Of a DNA stretch of 62,449 nt, positions 35,657 through 43,918 are shown piece after piece. Source of the DNA: Eubacteriales bacterium (GTDB taxonomy: Bacteria; Bacillota; Clostridia; Oscillospirales; Oscillospiraceae); assembly GCA_030539285.1 (NCBI GenBank), contig JAUNSH010000010.1, forward strand, positions 1 through 62,449. Reading direction: 5' to 3'. Below the pieces are notes generated by a model. The model did no database searches and was not told the DNA's origin. It saw only the letters and a program-made list of their open reading frames with translations. Both the position numbers and the translations under genes were made by a program. Position 1 is the stretch's first letter. Every line of letters starts with the position of its first letter.

Positions 35657-36004
35657 GTGGCGGAGATCGATGTGATCTTTCAGCAGTTTCGTTCCGCCTC
35701 TCGGGAGCAGGTGAGACTGCCGCTGGCGGTACGGATCTTTTTCAGCGGGGAAGCCGCGCCGGAGCAGGCCCGGGAGCTGGAAAGCTATTTAAAACGCAGA
35801 GTCCGCTCAGTCATGGAACTGCTTTTGCAGGAGGACGAGCTGCCAAAGTTGGAACAGCTTGCCGGGGCGGGCTGGCTGACCCCGGGTCTGGTGGAGGACG
35901 GGCTGGACATGGCGGTGTGTCTGAAAAAGACGGAGGGCTTTGTCTGGCTGATGAAGTGGAAAGCGGAGAATTACGGCTTTGCCGACCGGGACTTTACTCT
36001 ATGA
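35657..36004 (+). CDS. hypothetical protein, first gene of a MoxR/VWA cassette
   Basis: About 115 aa from GTG 35657 behind AAAGGGGTGG; the frame is open further upstream but lacks a ribosome site. Soluble and mostly helical (REQVRLPLAVRIFF, ELESYLKRRVRSVMELLLQ), ending in the next gene's start (ATGA overlap at 36001). No family recognised. Coupling to the VWA and AAA+ genes suggests an accessory part of that chaperone-like system. Confidence 0.7.
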   Translation: MAEIDVIFQQFRSASREQVRLPLAVRIFFSGEAAPEQARELESYLKRRVRSVMELLLQEDELPKLEQLAGAGWLTPGLVEDGLDMAVCLKKTEGFVWLMKWKAENYGFADRDFTL

Positions 36005-37218
36005 GCGTGGAGCAGAAGGAAAGAGCCGCCCTGTGCAGCGAGATCATCCGGGCCTGCCGGACGGAGCTGTGCGACCTGTTTCCCTATCTGGAAGCTGCTT
36101 TTGCCAGACTGAATTGGAAAGCAAGTAAGCAGCGGGGCTTCCATGTGGATGGGGACACGATCTGGTTCTTTCCCGATGACCTGCTGCGACTGTATGCCCA
36201 GTCTCCCGGTGCTGTTCGGCGGGGATATCTGCACATGCTGCTGCACTGCCTGTTTCTACACTTGTATGCGAGCCATGCCAATGACAGGCTGTGGGATCTG
36301 GCCTGTGACATCGCGGTGGAGAGCCTGATAGAGGAACAGGAAATCACCAGACTCTCTGACGGAAAAAAACGGGAGTTTAGCAGGAAGGGCCAGTCGGCGG
36401 AACAAATCTATGAATTTTTAAAAGAAAACCATTTTGACGCTTCTCTGGAAGGACTGGAAGCGGATTACCGCTTTGACGACCACAGTTGGCAGGCTCCGGG
36501 GCCGGGAACCAAAGAGAAGTGGGAACAGCTGCTTCTTTTCGCGGCTGGCCAGAAGACCGGGCTGGGTCAGCGGGGCAGAACGTCCGGAGCGGGGGAGGAG
36601 GTCCCTCCCGACGGGGCGGCTGGGGAATTCGACTACCGGGCCTATTTGCGCCGCTTCACCTTCCTCCGGGAGGAAGTTCAGCTGGATTTGGACAGTTTTG
36701 ACTACGCCTTTTATCAGCTGGGTATGGAGCGTTACGGCTCTATGCCGCTGATCGAACCGCTGGAATATCAGGAGGTGCGCCGATTGGAAGAACTGGTCAT
36801 CGCCATCGACACCTCCGGTTCCTGTTCGGCGGAAATTGTGGGAAAATTTCTGGCGGAAACCTACAAGATCCTTGCTTCTCAGGAGAATTTCTTCCGAAAA
36901 ATGAAGGTGTATTTGATCCAGTGCGACTGTATTGTTCAGGACGTGACCTTGGTCCAGTCCCGGGAGGACTGGATGGACTACGCGAAAAAGATACGGATCC
37001 AGGGCCGGGGCGGCACGGATTTTACGCCTGTCTTTGACTATGTGCGGAAGCTGAGAGAGCAGCGGGAGTTGAAGGACCTGAAAGCTCTGCTGTATTTTAC
37101 CGACGGCGACGGGTTTTACCCCTCGGCACCGCCGGACTATGAGACGGCCTTTGTACTGCTGAACGATACCGGGCACCCGGAGCTGGTGCCGAAGTGGGCA
37201 AAATGTCTTCTGATTTAG
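36001..37218 (+). CDS. VWA-like protein with DUF2201-type N-terminal domain
   Basis: 405 aa. The N-terminal half resembles the metallopeptidase-like domain of DUF2201 proteins (HMLLHCLFLHLYAS, a degenerate HExxH-like helix, then DLACDIAVESLI). The C-terminal half is a von Willebrand A fold with its metal site (MIDAS) partly kept: IDTSGSCS (DxSxS, about residues 264-271), GGTDF and YFTDGDG. VWA proteins of this kind work with MoxR-type ATPases in protein activation or assembly. Translationally coupled to the preceding gene and 9 bases before the AAA+ gene. Confidence 0.85.
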   Translation: MSVEQKERAALCSEIIRACRTELCDLFPYLEAAFARLNWKASKQRGFHVDGDTIWFFPDDLLRLYAQSPGAVRRGYLHMLLHCLFLHLYASHANDRLWDLACDIAVESLIEEQEITRLSDGKKREFSRKGQSAEQIYEFLKENHFDASLEGLEADYRFDDHSWQAPGPGTKEKWEQLLLFAAGQKTGLGQRGRTSGAGEEVPPDGAAGEFDYRAYLRRFTFLREEVQLDLDSFDYAFYQLGMERYGSMPLIEPLEYQEVRRLEELVIAIDTSGSCSAEIVGKFLAETYKILASQENFFRKMKVYLIQCDCIVQDVTLVQSREDWMDYAKKIRIQGRGGTDFTPVFDYVRKLREQRELKDLKALLYFTDGDGFYPSAPPDYETAFVLLNDTGHPELVPKWAKCLLI

Positions 37219-37227
37219 GAGAGAATC

Positions 37228-38724
37228 ATGAATATTCAGGAAGCCAAAGAGGAAATTGTCCATACCTTGCAGGCCTATCTGCAAAAGGATGAGGACGGGG
37301 AATATACGTTCCCGGTGGTGCACCAGCGGCCTATTCTGCTGATCGGCCCACCGGGGGTGGGCAAGACTGCCATCATGGAGCAGGTGGCGCGGGAGGGCGG
37401 CGTGGGGCTGGTGGCCTACACCATGACCCACCACACCCGGCAGAGCGCCATCGGCCTGCCGAAAATCGTGGAAAAAACCTACGGCGGCGTACCCACGACC
37501 GTGACGGAGTACACCATGAGCGAGATCATCGCTTCGGTATATGAAACCATGGAAAAATCGGGGAACCGGGAGGGTATCCTGTTTCTGGACGAGATCAACT
37601 GCGTGTCGGAGACTCTGGCCCCCACCATGCTGCAATTTTTGCAGAACAAGACCTTCGGCTCCCACCGGCTGCCGGCAGGCTGGGTGGTGGTGGCAGCGGG
37701 CAACCCGCCGGAGTTTAACAAGTCCGTCCGGGAATTTGACGTGGTGACCCTGGACCGGGTGCGGCAGATCAACGTGGAGGCCGATTTGGATGTCTGGCTG
37801 GACTACGCACGGGAAAAGCAGCTTCACGGAGCGGTCGTCTCCTATCTGACCGTCAAGCCCGACCGGTTCTATTGCGTGGAGCGAAAGGACGGGGCGCTGG
37901 CCTTTGTGACGGCCCGTGGCTGGGAGGACCTGTCCCGGGTCCTGCAAAGCTACGAAAATCTGAACGCGCCCATTACGGAAGCGCTGGTGTCCCAGTATTT
38001 GCGGAAAGAGGAAACCGCGAGAGATTTTGCCGCCTACTACCGCCTGTACCGTAAATACGGCACGGATTATGGCATCGGGGAGCTATTGGATGGCACGCTG
38101 ACGGAGGAAACCTATCGGGAAAAGGTCAGCATGGCTGCCGGCGGCAGCTTTGACGAGCGGTTCAGCGTGGTGAATCTGATTTTGGAGAGCTTGCAGGCCC
38201 GGTTGCGGGAATATTGTGAGCTGGACGCGAAAGTGGTGCAATTGCACAGCGTTCTGAGCCGCTTCCGGGGCCTGCCCCAGACGCTGCCGGAATTTATCGC
38301 CGCCAATGAGAACGCGCTGGACGTGAAGCGGAAAAACGATCTGATTTCCCGTGTGGAAGCCCGCCGGGAAGCCTGGGTGCTGGGGCGCTTGGAGCAGATG
38401 GAGGTTGTGGTTCGGGAGCGGCACATTCGGGAGAAGGACAGGACGTTCGCGTGCATGAAGGAGCAGTTTGGGGAGGATCTGGCCCGGCGGGAAGCGTCCA
38501 TCAATGCGGTACAAAAAGCATTGGAAAACGCTTTCCGGTTTGTGCTGGACAGCTTTGGGCAGGGGCAGGAGCTGACATTGCTTGTGACCTGCCTGAGCAA
38601 AATGCCCGACGCGCAAAAATATTTCCGGCTCCATGGCTGTGAAGCGTATCTGCAATACACGGATGTCCTTCTGTACCGCGCAAGGGAAGAAGCGCTTCAG
38701 AAGGCGTGCAGAGCGGTGCTGTAG
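37228..38724 (+). CDS. MoxR-type AAA+ ATPase
   Basis: 498 aa with Walker A GPPGVGKT (about residues 40-47), Walker B ILFLDEINCV (about 113-122), sensor-1-like VVAAGNPPEFN and a D(R)VRQI arginine-finger region. The first 300 residues are the AAA_5 ATPase core; the last 200 are helical and specific to this subgroup. With the VWA gene upstream it forms a MoxR/VWA pair thought to act as a chaperone for complex assembly or metal insertion. The client is unknown. Start behind GGAGAGAATC. Confidence 0.9.
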   Translation: MNIQEAKEEIVHTLQAYLQKDEDGEYTFPVVHQRPILLIGPPGVGKTAIMEQVAREGGVGLVAYTMTHHTRQSAIGLPKIVEKTYGGVPTTVTEYTMSEIIASVYETMEKSGNREGILFLDEINCVSETLAPTMLQFLQNKTFGSHRLPAGWVVVAAGNPPEFNKSVREFDVVTLDRVRQINVEADLDVWLDYAREKQLHGAVVSYLTVKPDRFYCVERKDGALAFVTARGWEDLSRVLQSYENLNAPITEALVSQYLRKEETARDFAAYYRLYRKYGTDYGIGELLDGTLTEETYREKVSMAAGGSFDERFSVVNLILESLQARLREYCELDAKVVQLHSVLSRFRGLPQTLPEFIAANENALDVKRKNDLISRVEARREAWVLGRLEQMEVVVRERHIREKDRTFACMKEQFGEDLARREASINAVQKALENAFRFVLDSFGQGQELTLLVTCLSKMPDAQKYFRLHGCEAYLQYTDVLLYRAREEALQKACRAVL

Positions 38725-38782
38725 GACGCTTGCATAAATTGTGCTATTATTTCACTATCTATACTGGAAAGGATGAATAATC

Positions 38783-39550
38783 ATGCAGGATATCGGAATG
38801 CAGTTTCACATTCACTGTAAGACGGGAGACGTGGGGCGCTATGTGTTTCTGCCCGGCGATCCGGGCCGCTGTGAATCCATCGCGTCTTATTTTGACGACC
38901 CGGTACACATCGGCATGAACCGGGAGTACAATGTCTACTCGGGCTATCTGCTGGGAGAAAAGGTGACGGTCTGCTCCACGGGCATCGGCGGCCCCTCGGC
39001 TTCCATCGCCATGGAGGAGCTGTATAACATCGGCGCGGATACTTTCATCCGGGTGGGCACCTGCGGCGGCATCGATATGGAGGTGCTCCCCGGGGACGTG
39101 GTGGTTGCCACCGGCGCCATCCGTTTTGAGCACACCTCTTTGGAATACGCCCCCATCGAGTTCCCAGCGGTGCCGGACTTCGGTGTCACCGCTGCCCTGA
39201 AAGCCGCCAGCGAAGACCTGGGCTACCGCACCCACACCGGCGTGGTGCAGTGCAAGGATTCCTTCTACGGCCAACACAGCCCGGAAAAGTCCCCGGTTTC
39301 CTATGAACTGCTGCAAAAGTGGGAGAGCTGGAAGCGCCTTGGGGTCAAGGCCAGCGAGATGGAGTCCGCGGCTCTGTTCGTGGTGGCGGCGGCCCTGGGT
39401 GTCCGCTGCGGCAGCTGCTTCCACGCGGTGTGGAATCAGGAGCGGGAGAAGGCGGGCCTTGCCATGCCCATGACCGAGGACACCACCGGCGCGGTGAAGG
39501 TGGGCATCGAGGCCATGAAGCGTATCATCGCCGCCGATCAGGCAAAATAA
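38783..39550 (+). CDS. udp: uridine phosphorylase (nucleoside phosphorylase)
   Basis: 255 aa of the PNP/UDP phosphorylase-1 family. [13 protein letters not shown] is the phosphate-binding loop, [13 protein letters not shown] and [16 protein letters not shown] follow, [10 protein letters not shown] contains the ribose/phosphate Arg, and [11 protein letters not shown] (EMES) is the nucleoside-binding motif. It splits uridine, or a related nucleoside, with phosphate to base and ribose-1-phosphate. The exact base preference cannot be read from the sequence alone. GGAAAGGATG precedes ATG. Confidence 0.88.
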   Translation: MQDIGMQFHIHCKTGDVGRYVFLPGDPGRCESIASYFDDPVHIGMNREYNVYSGYLLGEKVTVCSTGIGGPSASIAMEELYNIGADTFIRVGTCGGIDMEVLPGDVVVATGAIRFEHTSLEYAPIEFPAVPDFGVTAALKAASEDLGYRTHTGVVQCKDSFYGQHSPEKSPVSYELLQKWESWKRLGVKASEMESAALFVVAAALGVRCGSCFHAVWNQEREKAGLAMPMTEDTTGAVKVGIEAMKRIIAADQAK

Positions 39551-39593
39551 CGGCGTCGTTGAAACGGCCGCCGAAGAAAGAGAGTGGAGAACC

Positions 39594-40214
39594 ATGGATA
39601 TGCCCAGAAGAACGATGGGGGAGTGGGTGCAGCTCCTCTGCGATCTGGCGCTGCTGAACCTGTTGTGGCTGATCTGCTGCCTGCCCGTGGTCACCATTGG
39701 CGCGGCCACGGCGGCACTGCACAGTGTGGTGCGAAAAATGGCGGCCTGTGAGTATTACACCGTGTGGCGGGGCTTCTGGAAGGGCTTCCGGGAGAACTGG
39801 AAGCAGGGGACGGCGGTAATGCTGATCCTGGGCGCGGTGCTGCTCATCAGCCTGGGAGATATTGCCATCGGCCTGCACAGGCCCGGCATGACGGGCATCG
39901 CCTGCCAGTTTGTTGGTGTGCTGGGTATGATCGCGGCGGTGCTGACCCTGTCGATGGCCTTCCCGGTGCTGACCCGCTACCGTCTGGGGCTGGGGGCTGT
40001 GCTGAAAAACGCGCTGCTTTTGAGCTTTGCCAATCTCCATATTGTTGCGGCGGGATTGGCTGCCGCGGCGCTGTTTCCCGTGCTGGGCTGGCTGAGCGTC
40101 AATCTGATGATCATTGCCGTTCCCGGCTGGGTAATGCTTGGGGTCAGTCTGCCGGTATTGGTACAGCAGCTTCTGATGCGGAAGGTTTATGCCCGTCTGG
40201 AGTCCGGACAGTAG
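39594..40214 (+). CDS. DUF624 (YesL-like) membrane protein
   Basis: 206 aa with five to six hydrophobic helices. LLNLLWLICCLPVVTIGAATAALHSV at the N-terminus and the CEYYTVWRGFWKGFRENWKQG loop are the DUF624 signature. Members often lie with sugar ABC transporters, but here there is none. Function unknown. It follows udp by 43 bases, probably on the same transcript, and is closed by a strong bidirectional terminator. Confidence 0.88.
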   Translation: MDMPRRTMGEWVQLLCDLALLNLLWLICCLPVVTIGAATAALHSVVRKMAACEYYTVWRGFWKGFRENWKQGTAVMLILGAVLLISLGDIAIGLHRPGMTGIACQFVGVLGMIAAVLTLSMAFPVLTRYRLGLGAVLKNALLLSFANLHIVAAGLAAAALFPVLGWLSVNLMIIAVPGWVMLGVSLPVLVQQLLMRKVYARLESGQ

Positions 40215-40225
40215 ATAAAATAAAA

Positions 40226-40263
40226 GACCGGCTTTCCCATCCTTTGCGGTGGGAAAGCCGGTT
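40226..40263. terminator. bidirectional intrinsic terminator
   Basis: GACCGGCTTTCCCA and TGGGAAAGCCGGTT pair around TCCTTTGCGG. T-rich sequence on either strand outside the stem lets it serve the DUF624 gene and the opposing 40268-40588 gene. Confidence 0.85.
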
Positions 40264-40267
40264 TGCT

Positions 40268-40588
40268 TTACTGTTCCAGATACTGGACAAAATCCAGCGT
40301 CATATAATCCAGGATCACGTGCTTGTCCGGGGTCTTGCCCATGGTGACCCGGTGGCAGTGGACCTCCCAGACCTTCTGCCCGGCAAGCTCGGACTTTTTG
40401 ATCTCGAACACATGGTTCCAGCTCCGGCCCTCCATGTATTCCTCATCCCGGACGAAGCGGATCAGCTCCAGCTTGCGGAAATGGAAGGTGGGGAAGGCAC
40501 TTTTGATGCAGGCTTCAAACAGGGTCTCCGCGTCCCGGACGCTGCCCATTTCGAAGGTGCTGCGGATCATGGCTCCATAGTCTTGCAT
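40268..40588 (-). CDS. hypothetical protein (106 aa)
   Basis: Start ATG 40588 with GGAGGG 7 bases upstream; the frame is open upstream but only across the ribosome site. A small soluble alpha/beta protein (MQDYGAMIRSTFEMG, then FHFRKLELIRFVRDEEYMEG and a Trp/His-containing middle). No family recognised. It directly follows the thioesterase gene on the same strand with about 14 bases between, so it is co-transcribed with it. Confidence 0.7.
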   Translation of the reverse strand: MQDYGAMIRSTFEMGSVRDAETLFEACIKSAFPTFHFRKLELIRFVRDEEYMEGRSWNHVFEIKKSELAGQKVWEVHCHRVTMGKTPDKHVILDYMTLDFVQYLEQ

Positions 40589-40602
40589 GAATGAACCCTC
40601 CT

Positions 40603-40989
40603 TCAAAGCTTTTGATATGCCTTGTCAAGAAATTTCTGGCTGTTTACGATGACGCGCTTGTGGGTGCCCTTGCCGATCTCCCCGGCTTCATCAAAGGCCC
40701 GCAGGGCGAAGGTAATGACCTTCCCGTTGACCTCTGTGACCTCGGCCTCGGCCCGGACTTCCAGCCCCACCGGGGTGGCGGACAGATGCTCGATATTCAG
40801 GGCGGTGCCGACGCTGGTGGTGCCTTCCGCCAGGGCGGGGGCAATGGCTTCACAGGCGGCGCCTTCCATGAGCGCGGCCATGCAGGGGGTGGCGTAGACC
40901 AGCAGGTCACCGGAGCCGACCATGGCGGCGGTGTCCTCCCGTTCAACCAGCGTAGAAACCTCGCCCTTCATGCCAATTGTGATCTCCAT
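40603..40989 (-). CDS. hotdog-fold thioesterase (FlK-like)
   Basis: 128 aa. The pattern VYATPCMAALMEGAACEAI followed by GTTSVGTALNIEHLSATPVG matches the fluoroacetyl-CoA thioesterase-like hotdog family, where Thr, Glu and His (here within TPCMAALME and IEHLSATP) form the active site. It probably hydrolyses a small acyl-CoA; the substrate is unknown. ATG 40989 is chosen over GTG 40998, which lies too close to AAAGGGG. Confidence 0.85.
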   Translation of the reverse strand: MEITIGMKGEVSTLVEREDTAAMVGSGDLLVYATPCMAALMEGAACEAIAPALAEGTTSVGTALNIEHLSATPVGLEVRAEAEVTEVNGKVITFALRAFDEAGEIGKGTHKRVIVNSQKFLDKAYQKL

Positions 40990-41008
40990 GGGTATCACGA
41001 CCCCTTTC

Positions 41009-41047
41009 GTGTTAAGTGTGGAGTGAGGAGTGTTAAGTGTGGAGTGA
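41009..41047. repeat. tandem 18-bp repeat
   Basis: GTGTTAAGTGTGGAGTGA occurs at 41009-41026 and 41030-41047. A degenerate inverse copy (CACTTCTCACTCCTAACTTC) follows at about 41055. It lies between the divergent thioesterase and pncB genes. Confidence 0.75.
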
Positions 41048-41132
41048 AGCGATCACTTCTCACTCCTAACTTCAAACTCCAAACTGTACTTAAAATATAT
41101 CTCAAAACGGGGCAGCTGTCAATGAAAAAGGC

Positions 41133-41161
41133 TTGCCTTTTCCGGGTAGAGTCATTATAAT
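41133..41161 (+). promoter_or_regulatory. promoter of pncB
   Basis: TTGCCT (41133-41138), a 17-bp spacer and TATAAT (41156-41161), 32 bases before the start codon. Confidence 0.8.
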
Positions 41162-41193
41162 GGAGCCATTCATCAGAAAGAGGTGACCAATCT

Positions 41194-42648
41194 ATGGTTA
41201 TCAACGACAAATTGAATCTCACTATGCTTTGTGACTACTACGAGCTGACCATGAGCCAGGGCTATTTCGCCACCGGCTACTGTGACCGGATCGCCTATTT
41301 TGACCTGTTCTTCCGGCAGTGCCCCGACGGCGGCGGCTTTGCCATTGCGGCTGGATTGGAGCAGATCATCCAGTATGTGCAGGAGCTGCACTTCGGCCCG
41401 GAGGATATCGAGTATCTGCGCGGCCGCAATATGTTCAGCGAGGAATTTTTGCAGTATCTGGCGGATTTTCAGTTCACCGGCGACATTTGGGCCGTGCCGG
41501 AGGGCACGCCCATTTTCCCCAATGAGCCGATCATCACCGTTCGTGCCCCTGCCATTCAGGCCCAGCTCATTGAGACCTATATGCTGCTGTGCATCAACCA
41601 CCAGAGCCTCATCGCCACCAAGGCCAACCGTATCGTCCGTGCCGCTGAGGGGCGGACGGTGCTGGAATTCGGCTCCCGCCGGGCGCAGGGCGCGGACGCC
41701 GCCATTCTGGGCGCAAGAGCAGCCTACATCGGCGGCTGTCACGGCACTGCCTGCACCATCTCCGACCAGCTGTTTGGCGTAAAGGCCGGCGGCACTATGG
41801 CCCACGCCTGGGTGCAGATGTTCGACAGCGAGTACGAGGCTTTCAAGGCCTATGTCCAGATGTACCCCCACAATGCGACCCTGCTGGTGGACACCTACAA
41901 CACCCTGAAATCCGGTGTACCCAACGCCATCCGGGTCTTCAATGAGGTGTTAAAGCCCATGGGCATCACCAAATGCGGCATCCGCCTGGACTCCGGCGAC
42001 ATGGCATACCTGACCCAGCAGGCCAGGAAAATGCTGGATGAGGCGGGCTGGACGGAGTGCGCCATTTCCGTGTCCAACTCTCTGGACGAGTACATCATCC
42101 GGGACATTCTGCGGCAGGGGGCCAAGATCGACCTGTTCGGCGTGGGCGAGCGGCTGATCACTGCCCGCAGCGAACCTGTCTTCGGCGGCGTGTACAAGCT
42201 GGCCGCTGTGGAGGAATCGGACGGCACCATCGTGCCCAAGATCAAGATCTCCGAGAACGTGGTGAAGATCACCAACCCCCACTACAAGAAGCTGTACCGT
42301 TTCTACGCCAAGGACACCGGCAAGGCCATTGCCGACTACCTGACGGTCCACGACGAGGTGGTGGACGATACCAAGGATTTGGAGATCTTCGACCCCGAGG
42401 CAACCTGGAAGACCAAGCAGGTCTATAATTTCACCGCCAAGGAGCTTCAGGTGCCTATTTTCAAGGGCGGCGAGCTGGTTTATGAGCTGCCCACTCTGGA
42501 GGAGATCCGCACCTACTGCGCCCAGCAGGTGGACACCCTCTGGGATGAAATCAAGCGCTTTGACAATCCCCAGACCTACTATGTGGACCTGTCCCAGAAG
42601 CTGTGGGACGTGAAGTACGGTCTGCTCAAGCACAATGGCAAACGGTAA
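41194..42648 (+). CDS. pncB: nicotinate phosphoribosyltransferase
   Basis: 484 aa. LTMLCDYYELTMSQGYF at the N-terminus, EFGSRRAQGADAAILGARAAYIGG (PRPP and nicotinate binding) and the central SGDMAYLTQQARKMLDEAG are characteristic. It makes nicotinate mononucleotide from nicotinate, PRPP and ATP in the NAD salvage pathway. GAGGTGACC precedes ATG. The last 14 bases overlap the start of the following membrane protein, so the two are coupled. Confidence 0.93.
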   Translation: MVINDKLNLTMLCDYYELTMSQGYFATGYCDRIAYFDLFFRQCPDGGGFAIAAGLEQIIQYVQELHFGPEDIEYLRGRNMFSEEFLQYLADFQFTGDIWAVPEGTPIFPNEPIITVRAPAIQAQLIETYMLLCINHQSLIATKANRIVRAAEGRTVLEFGSRRAQGADAAILGARAAYIGGCHGTACTISDQLFGVKAGGTMAHAWVQMFDSEYEAFKAYVQMYPHNATLLVDTYNTLKSGVPNAIRVFNEVLKPMGITKCGIRLDSGDMAYLTQQARKMLDEAGWTECAISVSNSLDEYIIRDILRQGAKIDLFGVGERLITARSEPVFGGVYKLAAVEESDGTIVPKIKISENVVKITNPHYKKLYRFYAKDTGKAIADYLTVHDEVVDDTKDLEIFDPEATWKTKQVYNFTAKELQVPIFKGGELVYELPTLEEIRTYCAQQVDTLWDEIKRFDNPQTYYVDLSQKLWDVKYGLLKHNGKR

Positions 42649-43135
42649 AAAAACGCCGGCCGCCAGCATGGCCCTTGGGGGAGTGCTGGCGGCGCTGGCG
42701 GTGGTGGTCATGAGTCTTGGCACCATTATCCCCGTGGCCACCTACGTCTGCCCCATGATCTGCATGATCCTGGCCCAGGCGGTGCTGAAAACCTGCGGCA
42801 CGCGGGTGGCGTGGGCGTGGTATGGGGCGGTTGCCCTGCTGTCGCTGATGCTTGCCCCCGACAAGGAAGCGGCGGCGGTCTTCGCGGCCTTGGGCTATTA
42901 CCCCATCGTGAAGCCCCGTTTGGAAAAGATGAAATGGCCCTGGCTGTGGAAGGGGCTGCTGTTCAACGCCGTGATTTTGGCACTGTACTGGCTGCTCATC
43001 CATCTGTTCGGACTGGACGCTCTGGCGGAGGAATTTGCCGAGGCGGGAGTGGTCATGACGATTGTCATGCTCCTGCTGGGGAATGTGATCTTTTTCCTGC
43101 TGGACAAGGTGCTGAGCAAGCGATTTCGAAGATGA
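42635..43135 (+). CDS. hypothetical membrane protein (166 aa)
   Basis: About five transmembrane helices (residues 10-30, 35-55, 60-75, 105-125, 138-158) and a basic C-terminus (KVLSKRFRR). It starts within the end of pncB. The N-terminal ALGGVLAALAVVVMSLGTIIP resembles small S-component-like membrane proteins, and the gene link to pncB would suit a nicotinate or precursor transporter, but no signature proves it. Function unassigned. Confidence 0.75.
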   Translation: MANGKKTPAASMALGGVLAALAVVVMSLGTIIPVATYVCPMICMILAQAVLKTCGTRVAWAWYGAVALLSLMLAPDKEAAAVFAALGYYPIVKPRLEKMKWPWLWKGLLFNAVILALYWLLIHLFGLDALAEEFAEAGVVMTIVMLLLGNVIFFLLDKVLSKRFRR

Positions 43136-43140
43136 TTCGC

Positions 43141-43286
43141 AGGGCTTAGGTCTGACCCCGCCGACCACGTACGGTATTTGATATGTTGCCGTTCAACGGT
43201 AATAGGTGGGTAATCATCCAACAAATCCTTTTCATCATAAGTTCCTGACAATCGAAACCGGGTCGGCGGAGTCATGACTTAAGCCC
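43141..43286. repeat. 146-bp inverted-repeat element
   Basis: AGGGCTTAGGTCTGACCCC at the left end pairs imperfectly with GGAGTCATGACTTAAGCCCT at the right end, extended by CCGCCGACC/GGTCGGCGG. The centre has a CCGTTCAACGG hairpin. There is no coding capacity. It is either a MITE-like element or a structured RNA; the window has no second copy. Confidence 0.6.
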
Positions 43287-43307
43287 TACGGTGAAGGATG
43301 AAATTAT

Positions 43308-43565
43308 ATGTGGTATTTATATATTCTCCGCTGCGGGGACGGCACACTTTATACGGGCATCACTACAGATATCCAGCGGCGGCTGGAAGCGCACCGGCAG
43401 GGCAGGGGAGCCAAATACACCCGGGGCCGGGGGCCGCTGGAACTTGCGTATCAGGAAGAATGCGGCACCCATTCCGAGGCCCTGAAACGGGAGCTGGCGG
43501 TGAAGGCTTTGCCCCGGGCGGAAAAAGAGACATTGATTTCTGAATTTCCCGGGGAAAGGGCTTGA
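43308..43565 (+). CDS. GIY-YIG endonuclease-domain protein
   Basis: 85 aa, the size of stand-alone UPF0213-type proteins. YLYILRCGDGTLYTGIT holds the GIY-YIG strand pair in the usual degenerate form, with Arg in DIQRRLEAHRQGRGAKYTRGRGP and a catalytic Glu in CGTHSEALKRELAVK. The fold cleaves DNA in other members; the cellular role of the short proteins is unknown. AAGGATG precedes ATG. Confidence 0.92.
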   Translation: MWYLYILRCGDGTLYTGITTDIQRRLEAHRQGRGAKYTRGRGPLELAYQEECGTHSEALKRELAVKALPRAEKETLISEFPGERA

Positions 43566-43616
43566 CAAATTCTGTAAGATAGGGTATTCTAACTGTGAAA
43601 GTTAGCCAAAGCTAAT
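43562..43616 (+). promoter_or_regulatory. feoA promoter with iron-box-like operator
   Basis: TTGACA (43562-43567; overlapping the end of the GIY-YIG gene), 17-bp spacer, TATTCT (43585-43590). GTTAGCCAAAGCTAAT (43601-43616) at the start of the transcript is a GTTAG-N6-CTAAC palindrome with one mismatch, shared with feoB and the siderophore operon. Probable site of a DtxR/IdeR-like iron repressor. Confidence 0.75.
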
Positions 43617-43632
43617 AAAAGGGGGCTAAGGT

Positions 43633-43854
43633 ATGCGAACATTGAAGGACGCGAAAATCGGAGAATCTGTGGTGGTTCTGAAGCTTCACGGGGAGGGCGC
43701 TGTGCGCCGCCGGATCATGGACATGGGCATTACGAAAAATGTGGAGGTTTTCATCCGCAAGGTGGCCCCGCTGGGGGACCCCATCGAGGTCAACGTCCGG
43801 GGCTACGAGCTGAGCCTGCGCAAGGCCGACGCGGAAATGATCGAGATTTATTGA
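43633..43854 (+). CDS. feoA: ferrous iron transport protein A
   Basis: 73-aa SH3-like protein. LKDAKIGESVVVLKLHGEGAVRRRIMDMGITKN and the VEVFIRKVAPLGDPIEVNVRGYELSLRKADAEMI end are typical of FeoA. It assists the FeoB Fe(II) transporter. GGGGGCTAAGGT precedes ATG. It lies 64 bases before feoB, with an iron-box-like palindrome between. Confidence 0.95.
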   Translation: MRTLKDAKIGESVVVLKLHGEGAVRRRIMDMGITKNVEVFIRKVAPLGDPIEVNVRGYELSLRKADAEMIEIY

Positions 43855-43882
43855 AAAAACCGCTTTCTTTTTTTGAAGAGAG

Positions 43883-43898
43883 GTTAGTTTAGACTAAC
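43883..43898 (+). promoter_or_regulatory. iron-box-like operator upstream of feoB
   Basis: GTTAGTTTAGACTAAC is a perfect GTTAG(T)-N4-(A)CTAAC palindrome, 5 bases before the feoB ribosome site AGGAGG. Confidence 0.7.
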
Positions 43899-43918
43899 AA
43901 CAGGAGGATGGTAAGACC

